DNA of 5,778 nucleotides, taken from contig CAMYMP010000064.1 of NCBI GenBank assembly GCA_947259435.1, forward strand, positions 1 to 5,778. The letters run 5' to 3'. Every line of letters begins with the position of its first letter. Within the stretch, counting starts at the first letter, position 1. The notes beneath the pieces were generated by a model, which saw only the letters and a list, made by a program, of their open reading frames with translations, was not told the origin of the DNA and did not search any database. Below, piece by piece: positions 1 through 4,253 of the stretch. The position numbers and the translations under genes were made by a program. The stretch is from an uncultured Woeseiaceae bacterium (GTDB lineage Bacteria > Pseudomonadota > Gammaproteobacteria > Woeseiales > Woeseiaceae).

Positions 1-1098
1 GGTCGACACATCTTTGAGTCCGATCGGCAGCGAGTCGCCGACGCCGTCAAAGTCGGAGCCGATTCCTACGTGGTCAATTCCTACCAGTCCGACCACATGA
101 TCGAAGTGGTCCAGCACGTCGTCCAGTGTCGCAAAAGGGAAAGGGCCGTGCTCAGCTTCATACAGTTTGTCGAATCGGAGTTTCGCCTCCGATCTATCAA
201 GTTCCGGATGCTCTTCCAAAAAAGCATCTCCCTCCCGCCACTTTGCCGTGCCGTATTTCTGCGCGGCTTCGGTAAGAAAGGACGAGCCGAAGTTGATCTG
301 AATGACGCCGCCGTTTTCCGCCAGGGCCCGGATCATGTCGTCATCCATATTGCGTTCGAAACCCGGTGTGAAGTGCCGCGACGAGGAGTGCGACGCAATG
401 ACAGGCGCCTCGGTGATGTCGATTATTTGCCAAAAGGCATCGTCCGACACGTGGCTGACGTCGACCATGATGCCGAGCCGGTTCATCTCTTTGACGACTT
501 CGGCGCCGAACTCGCTGAGGCCCATCCATTGCTTGTTGTCGTCATAGGATGAGTCGGAAATATGATTCGACAGGCTATGGGTCAGAGTGATGTAGCGGAT
601 GCCGCGGTCAAAAAAATGCTGCACGTTCGCAAGATCACCCTCTATGGGCGAGCCGTTTTCCATGCCCAGCGGCAGGGAGATCAGACCGCTCGAAAAATGC
701 TCGCGCACATCGGAAACAGACAAAGCGATCGCGAACTTTTCAGGCGACGCCTCAACGATCCCGTTGACGAGGTCGATCAGTTTCTCCGCCGCTTCACGTG
801 AAGCGTTTTCGGCCTCGAGCTCTGCCGGCGTATAGACTGACATGAATGCTGCGTTCAGGCCGCCGGAAACGGCGCGGGGATAGTCGAAATCGCTACGGTC
901 AGTTGCCACGGAAATATCGACAGGCTCTGCCTCGATCTTGTACGGAACGTCAATGTGAGTATCAATGATGATGCTCGACGCGGCGATGCGCCGGGCTTCA
1001 GCGGCGTGGTCGAGGGGTTCATTCGTGCCGTCGTCGGAGCGATCGCAAGCGGCGATCAGCAGGGCGGAGCAGACCACGCCGATTATTGTCGTTTTCAC
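1..1098 (-). CDS. Peptidase family M19 (membrane/renal dipeptidase-like) lipoprotein, 3' end cut by window edge
   Basis: Zinc-dependent dipeptidase of the M19 family, predicted to hydrolyse dipeptides outside the cytoplasm. The 366 visible residues hold the family landmarks in order: DTHID at 46-50 (metal ligands H48 and D50), GMENG at 145-149 with the bridging glutamate E147, LTLTHSLSN at 170-178, VDVSH at 212-216 (H216), ASHSSSRH at 235-242 (H237), and HVGIGSDFDG at 343-352 with the catalytic-site aspartate D349. The N-terminus is a short lipoprotein signal: a basic residue, a hydrophobic stretch, then LIAAC with C18 as the lipidated cysteine. I therefore expect a membrane-anchored periplasmic enzyme. 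The start is a GTG; no in-frame ATG lies upstream and the Shine-Dalgarno is poor, but this start puts the lipobox where it should be. Family members usually run to about 400 residues or more, so the C-terminus lies left of the window. It is transcribed divergently from the DUF4389 gene. Family assignment is very secure; substrate (dipeptide, D-amino acid or other amide) is not decidable. Confidence 0.95.
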   Translation of the reverse strand, partial: MKTTIIGVVCSALLIAACDRSDDGTNEPLDHAAEARRIAASSIIIDTHIDVPYKIEAEPVDISVATDRSDFDYPRAVSGGLNAAFMSVYTPAELEAENASREAAEKLIDLVNGIVEASPEKFAIALSVSDVREHFSSGLISLPLGMENGSPIEGDLANVQHFFDRGIRYITLTHSLSNHISDSSYDDNKQWMGLSEFGAEVVKEMNRLGIMVDVSHVSDDAFWQIIDITEAPVIASHSSSRHFTPGFERNMDDDMIRALAENGGVIQINFGSSFLTEAAQKYGTAKWREGDAFLEEHPELDRSEAKLRFDKLYEAEHGPFPFATLDDVLDHFDHVVGLVGIDHVGIGSDFDGVGDSLPIGLKDVST

Positions 1099-1138
1099 TG
1101 TAGTTTCACGGATTTTTTTTATGGTTCGAAAGGTCGAA

Positions 1139-1151
1139 TATTGTAACAATA
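1139..1151. promoter_or_regulatory. 13-bp palindrome in the divergent M19/DUF4389 intergenic region
   Basis: TATTGTAACAATA is a perfect inverted repeat (arms TATTGT/ACAATA around one central base). Next to it, at 1125-1138, is a looser pair TTCGA/TCGAA with a 4-base spacer. The element lies 40 bases upstream of the dipeptidase GTG and 63 bases upstream of the DUF4389 ATG, so it could serve either gene. On the minus strand it contains TACAAT, a 5/6 match to a sigma-70 -10 box, but I found no convincing -35 partner. A regulator site or a promoter element is possible; the function is inference. Confidence 0.35.
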
Positions 1152-1214
1152 GAGCATCGGGCTGCGTCCAGACATACCGACGCAGGGCCGACGTCAGGTC
1201 ACGGGAGATACGCT

Positions 1215-1553
1215 ATGGGCGAGGACAATCCGACAGTAGATCAGGTCGTGGTAGACGATGCGGACAGCGGCAAGATCGAGAAAAATCTGAAATCGCGGAC
1301 TACGTGGCTGCGACTGCTCTTCATGTGCATTTTTGCTCTTTTGATCAGTCTGGCGGGCATGGTCGGCAGCTTTGTTGTAGTTGTTGGCTTCCTGTGGGTG
1401 CTGTTCACCGGTGAGGTCAACCGGCAGCTACAGCAGGTAGGGCAAAGTCTTGCGAGCTACATTTATGAGATCGTGCGCTACCTGACCTTCAATTCCGAGC
1501 AGAAACCGTTTCCTTTTGGCGGGGACTGGCCGTCGGCAACATCTGAGGATTAG
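1215..1553 (+). CDS. DUF4389 domain-containing membrane protein
   Basis: A 112-residue inner-membrane protein of the DUF4389 family, whose function is unknown. An acidic N-terminal tail (1-29) leads into a hydrophobic region at about 31-64 that could form one long or two short helices. The most recognisable part follows at 63-101: a LFTG turn, an amphipathic stretch with VGQSLASYIYEIVRYLTF, then EQKPFPF, which is the usual family ending. Length matches the short gammaproteobacterial members. The ATG start is supported by GGGAGA seven bases upstream. The gene reads away from the dipeptidase and converges on the ParC-like gene with only two bases between stop codons, so no room exists for a dedicated terminator between them. 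Assignment is from remembered family signatures, not a search. Confidence 0.88.
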   Translation: MGEDNPTVDQVVVDDADSGKIEKNLKSRTTWLRLLFMCIFALLISLAGMVGSFVVVVGFLWVLFTGEVNRQLQQVGQSLASYIYEIVRYLTFNSEQKPFPFGGDWPSATSED

Positions 1554-1555
1554 TC

Positions 1556-1810
1556 TCAGACGGAGAGCTCGCGCTGGCCTGGCTGCCAGTGCGTGAAATT
1601 GACGCGCGCGCCGCCCATACCGAGGCCGCGCACCCATTTCGCGGCCGCGTCGAGGGTTACCCAGGTCTTGACCTTGCCCTTGCGCGTCTTTGCCGTAACC
1701 GGACCGTTCGGCGTGCTCGCCTCGACGTGGAAGCGGGCACCGCTTGCGATGATATCGATGCTCTTGATGGCGCCTGCGGCGACCATCGCCTTCAACATTC
1801 TTTCATCCAT
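1556..1810 (-). CDS. Small ParC-like (plasmid partition-associated) protein
   Basis: An 84-residue basic, soluble protein starting MDERMLKAMVAAGAIK. The C-terminal half carries VTAKTRKGKVKTW, then TLDAAAKWVRGLGMG, then WQPGQREL. This pattern matches my memory of the short 'ParC family partition-associated' proteins found on proteobacterial plasmids and integrated elements; their biochemical role is poorly defined. The start at 1810 is preferred over upstream ATGs at 1816 and 1867, because AGGA at 1817-1820 sits six bases ahead of it, and because the ATG then overlaps the end of the RHH gene by 8 bases (stop TGA at 1803-1805). Translational coupling within a two-gene operon is likely. The 3' end abuts the convergent DUF4389 gene. 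The family name is moderately sure; the function is inferred only from association. Confidence 0.7.
   Translation of the reverse strand: MDERMLKAMVAAGAIKSIDIIASGARFHVEASTPNGPVTAKTRKGKVKTWVTLDAAAKWVRGLGMGGARVNFTHWQPGQRELSV
1570..1593. other. Hairpin-forming inverted repeat at a convergent gene junction
   Basis: CGCGCTGGC and GCCAGTGCG can pair over nine positions (one G-U) around a six-base CTGGCT loop. The element begins 17 bases after the DUF4389 stop and lies inside the 3' part of the ParC-like gene. No T-run follows on either strand, so it does not meet the form of an intrinsic terminator. It could still stabilise the DUF4389 mRNA end or simply reflect GC-rich coding sequence. Confidence 0.25.
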
Positions 1811-1997
1811 TCTCATTCCTCGGGAATAGGTCAGACTGTTCGGGGATTGTGATACCGGCCTCATCACAGTGCCGGCGAATCAAAACCTCGACCATGTTCG
1901 CAACGCTGCGATGCTCGCGCGCAGCCGCCTCGCGCACCGCTTCCTTGATGGAAGGATTGATGCGCAGATTCAACGTCGAGATCTTGGTCTTGGCCAT
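1803..1997 (-). CDS. Ribbon-helix-helix (Arc/CopG-type) DNA-binding protein
   Basis: A 64-residue protein (from ATG 1997) with the classic RHH layout: a basic N-terminus and beta strand at 5-13 (KISTLNLRI), helix A at about 15-28 (SIKEAVREAAARE), the turn, and helix B at about 31-46 (SVANMVEVLIRRHCDEAG). A short tail with IPEQSDLF follows. Such proteins dimerise, and the paired strands read the major groove of palindromic operators, commonly their own promoter. A second in-frame ATG at 2006 would add three residues (MRR). I prefer 1997 because a good -10 box ends seven bases upstream, leaving almost no leader. The gene overlaps the downstream ParC-like gene by 8 bases. RHH next to ParC-like suggests a plasmid or integrated-element maintenance module. 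It could also be an antitoxin-like repressor, but the partner does not look like a toxin I recognise. Confidence 0.85.
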   Translation of the reverse strand: MAKTKISTLNLRINPSIKEAVREAAAREHRSVANMVEVLIRRHCDEAGITIPEQSDLFPRNENG

Positions 1998-2040
1998 GCG
2001 TCGCATTGTACTTTAAAAGTAATCAAAATGTAACGCATTT
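1996..2040 (-). promoter_or_regulatory. Promoter and palindromic operator region of the RHH/ParC-like operon
   Basis: On the minus strand a -35-like GTTACA (2029-2034, 4/6) and a -10-like TACAAT (2005-2010, 5/6) are separated by 18 bases. The expected transcription start falls on or within a base or two of the A of ATG 1997, and no Shine-Dalgarno is present, so a leaderless message is plausible. Three inverted repeats tile the same segment: ATGCG-T-CGCAT (1996-2006), TACTTT-A-AAAGTA (2009-2021) and AAATG-TAACG-CATTT (2026-2040). CGCATT also recurs 32 bp apart (2002 and 2034). The layout is what an autoregulated RHH gene would show, with repressor sites covering the -10, the spacer and the -35. 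The sequences are observed; binding is inference. Confidence 0.5.
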
Positions 2041-2111
2041 AGCGGTACCAAATTGCCCGCGATTCGCTCCGTGTCGCAGTTTGGGCGGAGCTTTTGCGCT
2101 ACGGTCTTGCG

Positions 2112-2549
2112 ATGACCCTGGACTATCTCAGCAGGAACTGGGCGCTTGTGGCGGCCAGCGTGCTCGGTACGGCTGTGCTGCTGTTCGTCGTTTATCGGGC
2201 CTACCAGGACTCGGCGCGGGGCCGTCTTCAGGCCACAGTCAGGCAATTGCGCACGCGCGAGCACAATGCGCGCGCGGCGCGCAGAGCCGTCGACAAAGCC
2301 GTTGCAGTTCTCGATCGTCTGCGTGCCAAAGCAGACTCGGCGAAGCCGCGGCGGGTTCAGGAAGCGTCTGAGGCGCTCGAAGACGCGCGCGCGCTGCAGA
2401 AGATTGCGGATGATCAGGTGCTGATTGCGCGCAACCATGTTCGCAAGATCATTCTCGAGGAGTATCCGCCCAAGAGGCATGAGGCGATGCGGACGCGTTA
2501 TCTGGGGCGTGATGCGGGCGATCAAAAACCCTTTACGATGGAGGGATAG
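2112..2549 (+). CDS. Membrane-anchored coiled-coil protein of unknown function
   Basis: I do not recognise a family. From ATG 2112 it is 145 residues: a short N-terminus, one hydrophobic helix at about 10-28, then a long Ala/Arg/Glu-rich, heptad-compatible helical region at about 32-112 (for example RLQATVRQLRTREHNARAARR and EASEALEDARALQKIADD), ending in a polar tail with KPFTMEG. The likely topology is a single N-terminal anchor with a periplasmic or cytoplasmic coiled coil. The frame also extends to a TTG at 2094, which has GGAG only three bases before it, and ATG 2112 lacks a clear Shine-Dalgarno, so the start is uncertain. The compositional pattern favours this frame over the long antisense frame at 2013-2525. 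It is divergent from the RHH gene, with which it shares the intergenic control region. Confidence 0.7.
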   Translation: MTLDYLSRNWALVAASVLGTAVLLFVVYRAYQDSARGRLQATVRQLRTREHNARAARRAVDKAVAVLDRLRAKADSAKPRRVQEASEALEDARALQKIADDQVLIARNHVRKIILEEYPPKRHEAMRTRYLGRDAGDQKPFTMEG

Positions 2550-2612
2550 TCCTGCGCGGCGCGTTACGACATACTAGGCAGGCTCGCAGTCTATAACGTG
2601 CGTGGATGTCGC

Positions 2613-2639
2613 CCGGCATTGACGCGACGATTGCCGGAG
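2613..2639 (+). promoter_or_regulatory. Hairpin overlapping the ribosome binding site of the 34-aa gene
   Basis: CCGGCA (2613-2618) can pair with TGCCGG (2632-2637), a six-base GC-rich stem with a 13-base loop. The right arm takes up the first two bases of the Shine-Dalgarno GGAG (2636-2639) serving ATG 2647. A structure of this kind could damp translation initiation. A possible -10 TATAAC lies at 2592-2597 without a good -35. The pairing is visible; any regulatory effect is inference. Confidence 0.3.
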
Positions 2640-2646
2640 AAAGCTT

Positions 2647-2751
2647 ATGGAACAAATCATCTTTATGGTCTGTATGTTTTTCGGTGTTTCAGCGGTTGCG
2701 CTGATCGCGTTCACGCTGCTTTTCATCGCGCTGGGCCGCGTCAAGGTCTGA
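2647..2751 (+). CDS. 34-residue single-helix membrane protein
   Basis: A very short gene encoding MEQIIFMVCMFFGVSAVA followed by LIAFTLLFIALGRVKV. Almost the whole length (4-29) is one hydrophobic helix, with an acidic residue at the N-terminal end and Arg31/Lys33 at the C-terminal end. By the positive-inside rule the C-terminus faces the cytoplasm. GGAG stands seven bases before the ATG, and the stop is TGA. The Shine-Dalgarno, the clean hydrophobic block and the basic terminal residues make this more than a chance frame. It follows the coiled-coil gene by 97 bases and may share its transcript. No family is recognised; small proteins of this shape often modulate larger membrane complexes, but no partner can be named here. 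Confidence 0.6.
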   Translation: MEQIIFMVCMFFGVSAVALIAFTLLFIALGRVKV

Positions 2752-2929
2752 CGCCGGCAACCCCGGTCTACCTGCGCGGCAGCGAACAATCGTCCGCGGA
2801 CCCGGCAGCGCAGTTCCAATGGCCTGACTCTCCGGCACGTTCGACGATCCCGCACAACCTGCCGGTCTTTTGCCCATCTCCTCATACGCAGTGCCGGCCT
2901 TCTATTGAACATAAGGCAGGCGCTGCCTC
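2752..2929. other. Non-coding stretch between the 34-aa gene and the SPFH promoter
   Basis: I see no credible gene on either strand. Two symmetric elements occur: a 10-bp perfect palindrome GTCCGCGGAC (2792-2801) and a compact hairpin AGGCAG-GCG-CTGCCT (2914-2928). The hairpin ends just before a -35-like TTGACT (2930-2935). It lacks a proper T-run, so it is at best a weak terminator for the upstream gene, or a binding site next to the SPFH promoter. Confidence 0.4.
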
Positions 2930-2984
2930 TTGACTTCTGACAGTTATGATATCACGATGATATCAAAGTGATAGACATAAGGAG
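2930..2984 (+). promoter_or_regulatory. SPFH-RHH operon promoter with 11-bp-phased TGATATCA operators
   Basis: Two perfect 8-bp palindromes TGATATCA lie at 2947-2954 and 2958-2965, and a degenerate third copy, TGATAGAC, starts at 2969. Start-to-start spacing is 11 bp each time, so the sites face the same side of the helix, as expected for cooperative binding of RHH dimers. Possible promoter parts are -35 CTGACA (2937-2942, 5/6) with -10 TATCAA (2961-2966, 4/6, 18-bp spacer); TTGACT (2930-2935) is an alternative -35. The second palindrome overlaps the proposed -10, so occupancy would block RNA polymerase. AAGGAG (2979-2984) is the ribosome binding site of the SPFH gene, six bases from its ATG. 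Repeats are observed; the RHH product of the same operon as ligand is inference. Confidence 0.6.
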
Positions 2985-2990
2985 AACGCC

Positions 2991-3860
2991 ATGATTCGTG
3001 AAGAAGTCAGGAAAGTCTCATCGGGTTATCTGATGCTGGTGGTGCTTGCCGGCGCGCAGCTTGGTCTTGCTTATGCCATATTTCGGGCTGTCGTGGCGAT
3101 GTCAGTCGGCGGCATCATCGCGGCGACGCTCGGGACAGTTATCGTGGCGATCTGCTGGGCCGGATTTTTCATGGTGCATCCGAACGAAGCGAAGGTACTG
3201 CAATTGTTCGGCAAGTATGTCGGGACAGCGCATGATCCCGGACTCAGGTGGGCGAACCCGTTTTACGCCAAGACCGCAGTTTCAACGCGTGTCAGGAATT
3301 TCGAGAGCAGCAAACTCAAAGTCAATGACTCGCGCGGTAGCCCGATCGAAATTGCGGCGGTTGTTGTCTGGAAGGTATTCGACACGGCCGAGGCTCTGTT
3401 CGAAGTGGATGATTACGAGGAGTTCGTACAGATTCAGAGTGAGTCCGCACTTAGAAATCTGTCGACGACATATCCGTACGAGCCGCACGAAGGCGAGGGG
3501 ACCGCCCTGCGGAGTCACCCTGCCGAAATCGCCCAGTCTCTTCGCGAGGAGATTCAGGACCGGCTCGAGCAGGCGGGCGTGACCGTGATCGAGGCGCGTA
3601 TCAGTCACCTGGCCTACGCGTCAGAGATCGCGAGCGCTATGCTGCGCAGACAACAGGCGTCCGCAATCATCGCCGCCCGGACACAACTTGTCTCCGGAGC
3701 AGTGGGCATGGTCGAGATGGCGCTCGACGAACTCAAGAAGAACCAGGTTGTCGACCTCGACGAGGAGCGCAAGGCTGCAATGGTCAGCAACCTGCTCGTC
3801 GTGCTCTGCGGTGAAGAGTCGTCACAACCTGTCATCAATACGGGCTCGCTGTATAACTAG
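2991..3860 (+). CDS. SPFH/Band 7 domain-containing membrane protein
   Basis: A 289-residue member of the SPFH (stomatin/prohibitin/flotillin/HflKC) superfamily, whose members form large membrane-associated oligomers that organise membrane domains or guard proteases. Two hydrophobic helices at about 12-34 and 40-61 form an N-terminal hairpin anchor. The SPFH domain follows at about 62-235: [17 protein letters not shown], then [18 protein letters not shown], an [11 protein letters not shown] strand, and the conserved segment [20 protein letters not shown] leading to [10 protein letters not shown]. The final 50 residues are helical, then polar. A two-helix anchor plus a short C-terminus distinguishes it from HflK/HflC and from long flotillins. 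The ATG has an excellent AAGGAG. It heads an operon with an Arc-like RHH gene 22 bases downstream, a pairing I recall for this SPFH subgroup in other bacteria. The domain call is secure; the cellular role is unknown. Confidence 0.93.
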   Translation: MIREEVRKVSSGYLMLVVLAGAQLGLAYAIFRAVVAMSVGGIIAATLGTVIVAICWAGFFMVHPNEAKVLQLFGKYVGTAHDPGLRWANPFYAKTAVSTRVRNFESSKLKVNDSRGSPIEIAAVVVWKVFDTAEALFEVDDYEEFVQIQSESALRNLSTTYPYEPHEGEGTALRSHPAEIAQSLREEIQDRLEQAGVTVIEARISHLAYASEIASAMLRRQQASAIIAARTQLVSGAVGMVEMALDELKKNQVVDLDEERKAAMVSNLLVVLCGEESSQPVINTGSLYN

Positions 3861-3882
3861 GGCAACACTCAGGAACTGACGC

Positions 3883-4056
3883 ATGGCAGCTCGCAAGGCA
3901 TTTGCGCTGCGAATTGACGAGAAAACCCTGTCGGCGATGCAGCGCTGGGCGAATGACGATCTGCGCAGTCTCAATGCGCAGATCGAATTCGTCTTGCGAG
4001 AAGCCCTGCGCAAGTCGGGCCGGCTGCCCAAGACGGAAGCCCGCCGGGACGATTAG
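3883..4056 (+). CDS. Arc-like ribbon-helix-helix DNA-binding protein
   Basis: A 57-residue protein. KAFALRID (5-12) forms the DNA-contacting beta strand, EKTLSAMQRWANDD (13-26) helix A, and SLNAQIEFVLREALRKSG (29-46) helix B, followed by a basic tail. The RSLNAQIEFVLREAL pattern is typical of Arc-family repressors, sometimes labelled HicB-like antitoxins in annotations. AGGA lies eight bases before the ATG. The gene is 22 bases downstream of the SPFH stop, so both are likely on one transcript. The twin TGATATCA palindromes at the head of the operon are a natural target, giving negative autoregulation of the SPFH gene. Despite annotation habits for such proteins, the partner is not a recognisable toxin. 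Confidence 0.88.
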   Translation: MAARKAFALRIDEKTLSAMQRWANDDLRSLNAQIEFVLREALRKSGRLPKTEARRDD

Positions 4057-4085
4057 TCGTTCAATGCAGTGTTAAGATCGGCGGC

Positions 4086-4229
4086 ATGCGTAGCGCATTA
4101 CCTTTTATCCTGGTCTTGCTCGCCGTATTCACGGCCGGATGCATTGCCTACATCGCCTGGGAGCTGTCATCCGACAAGGCTGAGCCCAAGGCGCCGGACG
4201 CTGACAACGAGACGCAGGCCGGCGACTAA
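4086..4229 (+). CDS. 47-residue membrane peptide or small lipoprotein
   Basis: A short gene beginning MRSALPFILVLLAVFTAGC, followed by IAYIAWELSSD and a hydrophilic, Pro/Asp/Glu-rich end. Residues 5-25 are a single hydrophobic helix. TAGC at 16-19 resembles a lipobox, but threonine at -3 is unusual and the hydrophobic stretch runs on past the cysteine, so a simple membrane anchor with an acidic periplasmic tail is at least as likely. It begins 29 bases after the RHH stop on the same strand, with no terminator or clear promoter between, so it may be a third member of the SPFH operon. The ribosome binding site is weak. It converges on the DUF3300 gene, with 24 bases between stops. No family is recognised. 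Confidence 0.55.
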   Translation: MRSALPFILVLLAVFTAGCIAYIAWELSSDKAEPKAPDADNETQAGD

Positions 4230-4253
4230 ACCAGGGCACAGATTTGGCCGACC

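Noticed and set aside
70..552. 160-residue plus-strand frame at the left end
   Set aside because: It is antisense to the M19 dipeptidase, whose minus frame carries all the family motifs through this stretch.
1095..1109. Four-codon minus-strand mini-ORF (GTG 1109 to TGA) overlapping the dipeptidase GTG start
   Set aside because: Too short to distinguish from chance, with no Shine-Dalgarno or attenuator structure around it.
2013..2525. 170-residue minus-strand frame
   Set aside because: It overlaps the coiled-coil gene antisense, lacks recognisable domain or signal features, and crosses the RHH promoter palindromes.
2598..2933. 111-residue plus-strand frame and the opposing 112-residue minus frame (2574-2912)
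   Set aside because: Composition is rich in Arg, Pro and Cys without structure, neither has a Shine-Dalgarno, and the 34-aa gene in another frame has much better signals.
1556..4056. The two RHH genes considered as antitoxins of classical toxin-antitoxin pairs
   Set aside because: Neither partner (ParC-like, SPFH) resembles RelE, ParE, MazF, HicA, VapC or another known toxin, and gene order and sizes do not fit.
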